A stretch of 64,000 nt of DNA from Dryocosmus kuriphilus. Taxonomy: Eukaryota; Arthropoda; Insecta; Hymenoptera; Cynipidae. Of the stretch, positions 34,175 to 44,408 are shown piece after piece. The stretch's first letter is position 1. Every line of letters begins with the position of its first letter. The stretch covers positions 187,490,001 through 187,554,000 of the forward strand of contig CM076190.1 of NCBI GenBank assembly GCA_038277395.1, read 5' to 3'. Both the position numbers and the translations under genes were made by a program. The notes under the pieces were generated by a model, which worked only from the letters and a program-made list of their open reading frames with translations, searched no databases and was not told the DNA's origin.

Positions 34175-36210
34175 ATGAGAATGAGGAATGTGATTGGTAT
34201 GCTGTGTTTAATCCTAGTGGCTTTCCCAAATCCTGTTGGTAAATATAATAATATCTATAATTTAAAGCGCAATATTAAATGCATTATAGGAAGTGCCTTC
34301 AACTGTATAGGTTCCTCAACTGAAAAATGCGTAAAGGTAATATTATTTTTTAAATAAACGGAGTGTGATATTTTTTTATAAGTGACATTATCAAAAAGAA
34401 ATTGTACCATAACTTATTTTACCACTTACTTGCCGTTATTAAATTAAAAGCTTGTAAGAATGTGTTTTCTGAACGACGAAGTAGCTTTTATCTTTTGGTA
34501 ATTTTTCAATTTTTACTGAGATAAAATTTTTTTGAATTGTTTTTTTTTGTTCCTTGTATTCGAAGGACACTTCACTTTAAAGATTTCCACAGCAGGAATC
34601 TTCTAGTTTTGAGGAACAACGTAAATACTATGTTTTTATTGGCAGTGTCATGTGTCCTGATCTGGATAATTCGTGAAAGATTGGATTTGCATGCTGAGGT
34701 AACTTTTAAATTTTGTAACATCTGAGTGCTACGAATTTAAAGTAATAAACAAACTTATGCAAACGTGTAACTTGCCACCTAATCATAAAGGTCAATACGG
34801 CAGAGGTTGGAGCCAACATATTTTTGACAATATAATTTAAAATATTGTTTCCATTAATAGAAAAATATTAAAAGATAATAGTGATGAATTGTTATTTGTT
34901 GATATCAAGAGAAATACCTATCAATTAGCACTGCGACTACTGTAAAACACGATTATCCAGATCGTGATCCAAGACCCTCATCTGGATAAAAGCGCACTGG
35001 TTACGGGAAAGAATAATTATGTAGACAAATTTGATTTAATCTATCTTACGATTCCTGTATTGTCTAAACAAATGTTTAATCTTCAGTTTGGTACCTAATA
35101 CTCTAAGTCTTTTTGCTTAAAATGTTTAAGTATTATGAAGTCAAAGCACCCTTTATCCAGTTTAGGGCACTCTCCCCTATATATATTTCCTTTTCGAAAT
35201 CATTCAAATTGAAATAATTTTTTTTCTGACAACGCACGGTGACTTTTAAATCTAAAAATTAGTGAAATTTCACGAATTATCAGTAAAATTGTATTATTAT
35301 TATTATTATTATAATTACATTATTATATTATTTAATTAGAGAAAAGTGAGCCATTAAAAACACAGCCCCATAAAAGACGTGTCATGTGCGGCAAACTACA
35401 GTACACTATTGTAGTCTGTAGCAACACTGTAGTCATACTGTAGTCTGCCGCACATAACACTTTCATTTTTTGTGCACGGAAAAAATTTATAGTTTAAATA
35501 GAAAAATACGGGAAAATAAAGTCAACTAAACTAAAATATACTTGAAAAAAGTTATTTTTGTTTTCGAATCAGCGAACTGTGTCGCCTTGTCATGGGCTTT
35601 CATATCTTTGAATTAGCTGCGTGACTTCGTGAGATTCAAATGTCTTACAAAATTGAAACGTCACGTTGAATTTTTTTTGATTAGAAAGAAATAAGCGAAA
35701 TAATATAAATTGGAATCCAAGTTGTAAAAACATATAAAAATTCAAAAACAAGTTTTGCTATTAATTCTTCTCTTTTTTACTTCGATTAGATCTCTCATAA
35801 TCTTTATAATTTTAACGGAAACTTTGAAATCAATCATAAATTTCAAACCTTTATTAAAATTATTCCTGATTTAATTAGCGCTGTATTCAGACTTACGTAA
35901 TTTCGATTTGACCTATATAATATCTTTGTTTTAATATTTAAGAAATATGTGATTCACTAAGAGTAATAGTAGAAATAAATGATAATGCAATTTCCTATTT
36001 TAAAGGTTTTCCAGATATCGTTGGTTCATTTCCAACGATATTTGTGGTCAGATCAAGGATAAGTATCGTTAGTTTAGCTATAAGTTTTTGTCCGTGTGGG
36101 GCTGTAAAATTAGGTAAAAATCACTAATTCAATTAGTCCGAATATTTGCTAATTCGTCAGTGGAAAACTATTGATTAATTCTTAGTGAAACTGTATAAAC
36201 TTATTTAGGG

Positions 36211-36290
<80 letters not shown>

Positions 36291-38256
36291 CGGACAATGA
36301 TCGGAATCGGTCAATGTCGAAGAATGGCCGGTCATTGACGACAATGCCCGGCGCCATTGGGCATTGTTGATAACGGCCGGGAATTGTCAACAGTGTCCAC
36401 CGCCGTCGGGCATTGATTTTATTGCTTTTTGAAGGATGAGGAATCTGGACAATGAAACTATAATTTACGCAACTCGCGAACTGTTCGACGGTGAAACTAC
36501 GTAAAATGCTAGACAAAAAGCGTGATGATAATAATTTGACCTTAAATCGGGAACAGTATGAGAATATGATCATTTCTATCAAAGAAATCAAGAGAAAAGC
36601 GGTTTTCTTATTATTATTATTTTTGTGGTTGTAATTATTGGGGCTGAAAAGAGGGTTCGAAAGGAGTTGGATGGGGCTTGAAATTGAGGAGGAGAGAGGG
36701 CCGAAAAATGAGGGGGAGATTTTTTTGAAAACTCATGAATAAACATTGGCCACACACGTTCGGGCATTGTTGACAATGACCGGCCAATATCCGATGTAAT
36801 ATTAGTTCTTCAACGTTGAGCAAGACCCGTGGGCATTGTCGACAATGACCGGGAGATGTCAACAATGCCCGACGTCTGCGGGCATTGTCGACAATGTCCG
36901 ATTCCGGTCTTTGGCCGTAGCATATATATATATATATATATTAATTAGGAGAGCTTTATAGAAATAAAATTAGAAATAAAAAAGATTGGTAAAAAGAGGG
37001 ATTGTGCAACATTTTCTGCCTTATTTAAACAGTAGCAAAGTAATGATGTGGAACTTTCCAATAGGCTACTTTACCTCCACCATACTGACTTATTCACGTG
37101 TTGTCTTTTCAAAGTAGAAAGATAAGAAATGTTTGCGCACATATTTAATATTCTTACCTCACTTAATCCACAATCAAACATTTTTTAATTTAAGCTTTTA
37201 ATGTTGAACAGCTTCAGTTTTTAATGTCTCAAACATTAAACTATTTTAGAACTGCACATTCAAAACTATAACTTTAAACTGGAATTATAGAAATCTTACA
37301 GATGATAAAAATTATAAATAAGTACCGTATCATGTAGTATCAATTGCCATTCAAAGTAATTGGATAGATTTTTCTATTAAGAAGTTCGATCCTACACTTC
37401 AGGTTCAATATTTTATATCGAAATAATCGACAATATGGTAAAATCAGAAAACTAGTGACCTAAATCACCTCGAAAATCACTAAAAGTTTAGTCAATATTT
37501 TCACTAACTTTAGTATAATAAACTTGTAACTTTTTTCTACTATTTCGTTATTGAAATGCTAAGATACTACTATTTCATTAATCAAACTCTCCATTGTCAA
37601 TTCTGTGAGTAAAACTTTTATTAATTAGTATTTAGAGTGTACGGAAAAGTCGGATTTTTGTGGTCACATGACGTCTGGTTGATTATTAGGATTCCATACT
37701 CAGTCTCAATTCAATTTAACTTCAATTTCATTTTTGTAAATAGAAACTATGATCTATTAAATTAATTTAATACTTAATACTATAATTTATTTCTTACTTA
37801 TAATTTCTTTTTACAGAATTAGTTTGGCCAGCTAGATTAGTTAAGCTCATCCGAAAAAATGCCGCAAACGATCGTCCGATTATTCAGCTTTATGTTAATC
37901 ATTACCAAAGTTCAGTAGAGAAAGGTGTAACTTACCCTTTAGTACCAGGCTTTTGGTATGTGGTAACAGATAAGGCTAGAAACTACGTCATTGGAGTAAT
38001 TGTGGGTGATCATTTGTGTCCACTCATGGCTTCTAAAAAGGATTTTCCTAATATCTACGAAAAAGTTAAAGTGCGTCTAAATGGCAACCAAGCTAAAGTG
38101 ACTGTATCAATATCGGACGACGATCGTCTGAATAAACTGTTCTTCAAGGAATTCGGACCGAAAAACCGTCGTAAGGCCGAGGTACCTTTTAAACTTACAA
38201 TTAGATTGTTAGATGGAACATATTATATGTTAATTATATATTATGGAGAAGAATAA
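34175..38256 (+). CDS. Predicted secreted protein, two exons, unknown function
   Basis: Exon 1 (34175-34238) encodes MRMRNVIGML, CLILVAFPNPV, a short basic n-region and hydrophobic core typical of a signal peptide. It stops at a GGTAAAT donor after one base of a codon. Exon 2 (37817-38256) follows a TTTCTTTTTACAG acceptor; the split codon becomes GAA and the frame stays open to TAA at 38254-38256. The total is 504 coding bases, 167 residues, ~146 after signal removal. The mature part is basic and likely beta-rich (LVWPARLVKLIRKN, FWYVVTDKARNYVIGVIVG, KVRLNGNQAKVTVSISDDD) with a single Cys, so no disulfide-rich toxin fold. AATAAA overlaps the stop codon (38252-38257). I do not recognise the family. 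It has the gene architecture and codon use of a real host gene, unlike the surrounding transposons. Confidence 0.65.
34290..34698 (+). other. Two optional mini-exon candidates in the intron
   Basis: 34290-34336 (47 bases, reading SAFNCIGSSTEKCVK in phase with exon 1) and 34646-34698 (53 bases, reading SCVLIWIIRERLDLHAE) are each bordered by AG and GT. Including either one, or both, puts a stop codon in frame before or at the start of exon 2, so they fit only an alternative short product. The direct exon 1-exon 2 joint is preferred. Confidence 0.2.
35379..35460. repeat. Foldback sequence in the intron
   Basis: TGTGCGGCAAACTACAGTA (35385-35403) pairs with 35436-35454 with one mismatch, and the arms extend to ~25 bases (GTGTCA / TAACAC). 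The 32-base spacer contains further TGTAGTC/ACTGTAG halves. It could be a tiny MITE or an RNA hairpin in the transcript. Confidence 0.6.
36213..36286. repeat. TA microsatellite, left part
   Basis: About 74 bases of TA; it continues at 36922-36942 on the other side of the inserted element. Confidence 0.95.
36287..36921. mobile_element. Small element of palindromic CATTGTCGACAATG motifs
   Basis: A 635-base insertion inside a TA microsatellite. Its ends are inverted relatives (GTTGCGG...GATCGGAATCGG at 36287 and, on the other strand, GCTACGG...GACCGGAATCGG from 36921; 19 of 24 positions agree). The outer ~140 bases on both sides are filled with GGGCATTGTYGACAATG and CCGG motifs, about eight in all, in both orientations. 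The centre (about 36430-36720) is unrelated AT-rich sequence with no coding capacity. It looks like a MITE with arrayed binding sites. Confidence 0.65.
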
Positions 38257-38843
38257 AGAATATTACCAACAAAATTTTCGAAAAATGTTTCTTAAGTTAA
38301 TAAGTTAGTTAATAAGCATGGACAAATTTGTATTATCTTAAATTCTTGTCTGAATTGTTGAGTTTGTGTACGACTGTATCTCTTATCTGTACTTTATATT
38401 TTATGAACTTAATATGTAGTAGATATAATATTTATAAAGTTGATTAGGAGCCGAAATTTTGAGAATGGAAACGAAGTCTAGGTCTCTGTTTAACAATTTT
38501 CGAGAAAGAACTTTATAAACATAATTTCGATTGATCGAGCCTCAGTCTTAAAATTATATTTTTATCCTTAGACTTAATAGGAAAGTTTGCCAAATTAATC
38601 ATTCATTCATAAAAAAAGAATCTCAAGAAGAATATCGAGTTAAAATTAAACTATATATTTAATATGATTTCAACTCTATTGGAGTTGAATTCTCGTTTTC
38701 AGGCAGAATACTAATAAAGGAATATTTCATAAGCACAAATTAATAGCTTACACCTAATAATCAATTACTCCTATAAATTGTTTTAGCTTTTATAAATAGG
38801 AACCTGAAGTTATTAACCGATTTGGAATACCTACTTATTTTGT
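38257..38843. other. 3' flank of the secreted-protein gene
   Basis: AT-rich, no further feature seen. Confidence 0.45.
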
Positions 38844-38859
38844 GTCTATGATACAATTA
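38844..38859 (+). repeat. Target-site duplication, left copy
   Basis: GTCTATGATACAATTA, identical to 43981-43996. Confidence 0.9.
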
Positions 38860-39059
38860 GTGATTCGTTTATTACTCTCCCTTACGGGTTTGAGGGCTCC
38901 GTTCCCTTTACATCCTTTACAATTTCACTTAAGCACTATGCATTATGCTTACCTTAAACTATTATCGCTTCATAATGTACAAATTCTTAAATACTATATT
39001 ACTATCTATTATCTAGTCTAACAAGAGCGCGAGACCTTCCAGGGCTTCCGTTTCCTCTT

Positions 39060-42000
39060 ACCATTACTATTCAAGCTTTTCCAAGTCGATTTTGGTTTTC
39101 TCCTCCACCATACATACTCCCTTCCCTTTTCTTTTCTAAGCTCTTCACCCAGTTTTTCCCTTGCCCACAACCGCTCAGTATCCACCTTACACTATCTACC
39201 ACGCTCTTTCCTCCTTCCTCTTCGCCTGTGCACCTTCACGACACGTGCTCCCATGATTCCCTTTCATACCTACATACCCTGCACATCTTCATTTCTTCAC
39301 TCATCCAATATTTACATTCATTCATGCCTTCACCCATTCTGAAACGTATCATCCTATCCAACCTGCAATCCTTTTTCAATTTCCCTAAATATTCTGGGAG
39401 CCCTTCCATCTTGCCGCATTTATACCATTTACTATATTTTTACCCTATAATCTTTTCCCACCTCTTCCCTTACTGCTTCTTACTCGTTTCCCCGTCAATT
39501 TCCTGCCACTCCCTCCTCTGATCACACATTCTCCATTCACTTCTAACTTGCCATCTATTTTCCTCCCATTTTGAATGTCCCGTGTTGCCTCTCCTCTTTC
39601 TATTTATTAATTCCTGTCGGCACACTTGTGCTATTTTGCCACCCTTACCACTCTTAAGTTTCTCTTCGAAATTCCAGACCCTTTTTCTCTGCCTTATCAC
39701 CAATTTTTCTCTGCTTTATCACCAATTTTTCTCCCCCTGTTTCTTCTCTCAACATATAATCTGGGCAGTTCCAGCTTACTCCCATAACCCATCTCAGAAA
39801 TCCCTCTTGCATGTTTTCTACCTCTTTGTACTCCTTCCACTCCAATATTTCCACTCCATAACACATCACTGACCATACTAGCGAGTCAAGCAGCCATAAT
39901 CTCATCTTCCAGTCCTCTTTGAATCTTCTTTTTCATATCCTCCACACTTGACCCATCACTCTACTCGCACTTTCCATCCTTTTTTTCACCCGTAGCTCAT
40001 TTCCACCTCCCGCTTCGAACCAAAATCCTAAATAACAAATTCCTCTACCATTTCCACCATTTCTCCATTTATCTTCCATCCGTACTTTACTTCAATCTTT
40101 CTCTTTCTAAAACATACTATTTTTGTCTTCGACGCATTAATTCTCAAATCTTTCTCTCTACCATACACTTCGAATCCTTCCATTAGCAAGCTCATTCCAT
40201 TTTCATTCTCTGCTAGAAGCACCACATCGTCCGCGTACGCTAGTGAGTATATTCTTTTATTTCCTAGCACTGTACCACCTTTACCATTCTTTTCCATTTT
40301 CTCTTCTAGGTCTGCTAACATTATGCTAAATAACAATGGACTTAGCGGACACCCTTGCCTAAGAGCCCTCCCTGTCCAAAACTCCTCCCCTTTCTGTTCC
40401 CCGATCCTCACCCTTGTTTTCGTCTGCGTAAAGACCTCTTTTATCCTCTCAATCAACTCTTCATCGACCCCCCTTTCTTTCATTGCCTTCCATAAAACTT
40501 TCCTATTCACCGAGTCGAAAGCTGCCTTAAAATCTACGAACAGTGCAACTAGCTTTCCTTCCTTCTGTCCCAGGTTCCTGTTGACTAGATAATTCAGAAC
40601 GAAAATGTTGTCCACTGTTCTCATCCCCTTCCTGAATCCCGTTTGATTGTGCAGAATACTTCCTTTCTCTTCTACCTGTTCTTCTAATCTTTTCCTAAGC
40701 ACCTCCGCGTAAATTTTATACGTTACTGGCATGAGAGTGATTCCTCTATAATCTTCCACTTTTCTACCCCTACCTTTCTTTAATAACGGAACTACCAAAC
40801 CTGTTCTCCGCTCCTTGGGCCAACCTTCCTCTCTCCATACTCTTCTACATACTTCCCAGACCTCTTCCCTAATCCTTCTTCCTCCAAATTTCAAAACTTC
40901 ATTCTCCATCCCATCCTCTCCTGTCGCCTTGTTTCTTTTTAATTTCTCAATTGCTTGATTCACCTCCTCCATGATCACCTCATTTCCCCCCTCCATTCCT
41001 CCCTCCTTGCACTTTCTGCCTTCCCACTTCACTTTGCTGTCCACGCCTCCTAGCAATTTCTTGAAGTATACCGTCCATTCCTCCATACTTATCTCTTAAT
41101 TGATTCCTTTCCATCCACACCTCTCTCTATTATCCACCTCCCATTCTCTTCCTTACATTATTGCTTTCTCTACCTCCTCCATGTACCTCATCTTCTCCTC
41201 CTGTCTTTTCACATCTAGTAATTTCTCGTGCTCCCTTTTTCTTTTATTATATTCCTTTCTGTTTATCTCGCCACTTCTCCTATCCTTTAACGATAATTTC
41301 ATATATTCCTTACTCTCCATACATTCCACGTCCCACCATCCTCTTTTCTCCCTTCTTTCCTCCTAACTTGGCCTAATTTCTTCCACTATCTTCTCTACCC
41401 TTTCCTTTATCTTACACAACATCGCATCCACGCCTTCCCCTCTTCAATCATAGAATTCTCTTCTTCCATTCTTTCCGTATATTCTCTTATTTTATCAACT
41501 CCCCACTTGCCCAGCTTTGCTTTCTTCCTTGTCACTCCCTCTTTCTTCCTTCCCTCTCTTCTCCCATTCCAACATTTGAACGTTGCAACTACCCGGAAGT
41601 GTTCTGACCCTATTTCGTTCCCTACTTCCATTCTTTCCATTCTCCTTTTCCTGCAAATGTCGTCTCTCCTTCCTCATCCCCCTCAGAGTTCCCATTACAA
41701 ATGAACCAACCTGTTTCTCTCAGAATTTGCGGCAGAGTCCTATCCTCCTGGTCCACATGTTTATGTTTCGATTTTCTTCTGAAAGTCTCACTCACTTCAT
41801 CCCATATTTCCCCTCCCTGTTCCCCTGCCGAAGCATTCAGATCGCCTCCTATCAAAACCAATTCGTCATCCTTTCTCGCCACCCATTTCCTAATCACACT
41901 CCAACCTTCTTCTTCTCCCCTTCTCCTGTAGATGCAAACTATCCTCACCTTTCTTCTTCCTATCTTCACTATTTTAGTCATTACTCCATCTGTTTCCTCG

Positions 42001-42266
42001 AATCCCATTTCTATTCTCTCTTCACCTACCTATTCATTCCTTACTCCTGACATCATGCCCCCTTTTTTTCTTTCTCTTACCATTTCTTTCTTTGCCTCTT
42101 GCATCTTCCATATATATCCCTTGGGTAACTTCCTCTTCACCCTCTTCCAATCCTTCTCATCTGCCCAGGTTTCACTCAACATCGCTACATCCCATTTCTT
42201 TAATTATTACCAGAATCCTTCATCTTTATTCATTAGCCCTGATAAATTCCAAAACGCTAATATCAT
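39060..42266 (-). pseudogene. LINE ORF2: endonuclease, RT, C-terminal zinc motif (frameshifted)
   Basis: The endonuclease starts at 42266 (MILAFWNLSG, LSETWADEKDW) and continues at 42008-41622 with the active-site block LVLIGGDLNASAGEQGG and ICNGNSEGDE. The RT lies at 41086-40028: NKATGEDGMENE, DYRGITLMPVTYKIYAEVL, QTGFRKGMRTVDNIFVLNYL, ALFVDFKAAFDSVNR, RQGCPLSPLLF and YADD (40226-40237). The C-terminal region follows (VMCYGVEILEWKE at 39905-39654, RVWNFEEKL at 39703-39470) and ends in a CxxC...H motif (MCRVCRYERESWEHV, about 39285-39240). The long RT block is open, but changes of frame between all other blocks and several stops make the whole inactive. Confidence 0.85.
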
Positions 42267-42475
42267 TTCTTTTTTCCTTCCTTTCTCCCTTCTTTCTTTT
42301 TTACTACCCCTCCCTATTTTTGTGGAAATCCCGTCACTAAGTATTCTCCTCCTTCTTTCCTTTCACCCTCTACCGTTTCCATTATCTCCTTCCTAGTAAC
42401 ACTAGCCTTTGTTTCCTCCCCTCGTCGCCATCTACCCTCCCGATATATTCCACACAATTTTTCTTTCTCTTCATC

Positions 42476-43708
42476 CTATATCCACACAATACCGTTTACC
42501 CACATCCTGTCTTTCCCTATCCATACCGTGTTACCTTTCATTCTTTCAGTCCATGCTCTCTGTTTCATCATCCACTTTCTTCTTTCATTCCACGTCATGT
42601 CCTCCTCTACTCTTTCTTCCCTCCCCTTTAAAGCTTTCTTTTTTCCCATAATATTATCTTTTTCTTCCTCACTTCTCATTTTCACTATATATACACTCGA
42701 TTTACCTTTATTCTTCCTTCCCACTCCATTTACCTCCTCCACATGCACTTTTGTCACATTTTCCCCTAACAACATTTCCAGTTCTTCTCTTCCTGATTCA
42801 CTATCCACAATCATTCCTCTAATAACTATATTTCTACTACGTTTCGTCTTCTCTTCTTTTTTCAGTTTCCTTTCTAATTCTCTCAATCTTGATTTCATTC
42901 TCACATTTTCTAGGATAACATTCTCATTCAATTCTTTTATTTTCTCTCCTTCCCTTTCCCCGTCATTCACTTTCTTTCTCTCCTCAGACTTACATTATAG
43001 ATTTTTCACTCTTTCTTCCAAGTTTTCCAGATCAAGTTATCTCTCTTCCTCACTGATTCTTTGATTTTTCCCTATATCCTCCAACTGTTTCCAAACCTTA
43101 TCTTTCTCTTGCCGCCACACCAGATCCCATTCTTCCCACTTTTCTCTAACTTTCCTCATTTCCTCCCAGAACTCATCCCCTCTCTTTTGCACGGCATTAA
43201 GACTGCGATTCGTTTCCTCTCTAAACCCTATAATGAGACTTACCAGGTTTACTAGATCGACTATCCTTTTTGCCTTATTCCTCTCCGGTGGAGACATTTC
43301 CTTAGGCTTTTTCCGCAATTTCTCTTCTCCCTTTTCATTCCCCTCTTCTTCCCTTGATGTTTTACTATCAGCCGTCTTGTCCCTCTCATCGCTTTTATCC
43401 GTTAAACCTCCCGCCTGTCTCCACTTGATGAAAAGTTGTCTCGATCCTAGGCTGCTAGATCTCGATCTACTAAGCACTTCCCGATTTGACGGTCTACCTC
43501 GAGTCCTTCTGTCGGCTAGTCCTCCTTCTTTCTCCCTCCTCACAAAGTTTCCCAGCGTTGTAAACTGCCTCTCTCCATCATCAATACTATCCCCGGCATC
43601 ACCCTTACCCCACCCTGTTTCGCTGGCCACAGTAGGCTCATCAGCACCGAAGTTATCTACCTGCTGCTGCCCTCTACTGGCCGCCGTTGGGCTCCTAATT
43701 GTAAACAT
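42476..43708 (-). pseudogene. LINE ORF1: coiled coil plus RRM-like protein, two stops
   Basis: One frame of ~410 codons from 43708 to 42476, interrupted by stop codons between 43039 and 42971. The first half is hydrophilic and Arg/Glu-rich, then strongly coiled-coil-like (EEWDLVWRQEKDKVWKQLED, KSRLRELERKLKKEEKT). The second half reads RSRNIVIRGM, EVNGVGRKNKGKSSVYIVKM and EEKDNIMGKKKALKG, the pattern of the L1-type ORF1 RNA-binding (RRM) domain (family knowledge). It would trimerise and bind element RNA. Confidence 0.72.
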
Positions 43709-43980
43709 GCTGGTCTAACTTACCGATCTGCTGTCCCTTATCTTCCCTCTCACTTTTCCGACGTTGTCAACTAACCTCTAAACTCTCACTTTCGACTTTA
43801 CTTTCAACCCTTTCAACTTTACTAAACAACTCCCCCACACTACCACACAATCCTTTCACTACGCTCACCTCCCTCATCGCCTTTCACCTCAATCTCACCT
43901 CCACATACGTCGCCAAAACCAAAAAAGATAGCGCAGAATCAATACGCGTACTTTACCTTTCGGTACCGGAAACGGAAGCC

Positions 43981-43996
43981 GTCTATGATACAATTA
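43981..43996 (+). repeat. Target-site duplication, right copy
   Basis: GTCTATGATACAATTA, identical to 38844-38859. Confidence 0.9.
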
Positions 43997-44109
43997 AAAT
44001 TAAACAAATAGAGCACATTAAAAGAAAGTAAATACCTGCAAATTAAAAAAACTTGCAGGCTGCGAATTTGTTTAGAACAATGGCAAATATGATTTCAATT
44101 ATTTTTTTT

Positions 44110-44395
44110 CTAATGATTGCACTCAACTTCTACAAAAAAAAATTTGCTGCAAAGCATGAGCGCGCCTAAGGAGCGCGTCTTCGGAACTCGCGTTTCGCGC
44201 ACGATAGGTTATTTACCTCGCACTACGCGCTCGGTGCTTGTACATGTACATCCTCCTACAATATGTAATTTAGTCAGTTTTTATTTTTTGTTAAAGCTCC
44301 TTCGGCTTGAACAAATACATTCTCATCACGTGGTATCAAAATAAGGTTTTCTTACCTTTATCGTCATTTTTCACTATTAAAACAAAAACTATTTC
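44110..44395 (-). repeat. Diverged HINE-like terminal domain
   Basis: A weaker copy of the CG-rich terminal domain found at 44409-44760: GAGCGCGCCTAAGGAGCGCG, ACTCGCGTTTCGCGC, CGCACTACGCGCTCGG and ATACATTCTCATCACG occur in the same order. It lacks the terminal GCCCGC hairpin and abuts the next copy, so it is probably an older copy overrun by the newer one. Confidence 0.6.
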
Positions 44396-44408
44396 TCCTA
44401 TAAAAAAA

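Larger units (their letters stand above)
34699..37816. other. Remaining intron sequence
   Basis: About 3.1 kb of intron. It holds a foldback (35379-35460), an ATT microsatellite (about 35296-35312), a long TA microsatellite and a palindromic-motif element (36213-36942). The rest is plain AT-rich DNA. Confidence 0.55.
38860..43980 (-). mobile_element. Full-length non-LTR retrotransposon, antisense
   Basis: A 5.12-kb insertion between identical 16-bp flanks. The 5' end is at 43980 (CTTCCGTTTCCGG on the minus strand) and the 3' end at 38860, with the terminal sequence AATAAACGAATCAC and no A-tail. The sense strand is purine-rich, which gives the plus strand its striking C/T bias over 5 kb. It encodes ORF1 and ORF2, both with lesions. 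The wording of ORF2 is like elements I recall as abundant in ants and wasps. The clade (possibly L1/Tx1-like, given ORF1) is not certain. Confidence 0.88.

Noticed and set aside
36205..36591. Minus-strand frame rich in alternating Tyr-Ile
   Set aside because: Produced by the TA microsatellite and the palindromic-motif element; not a protein.
39228..43064. Many long plus-strand Ser/Phe/Pro-rich frames
   Set aside because: They are antisense shadows of the purine-rich LINE on the minus strand.
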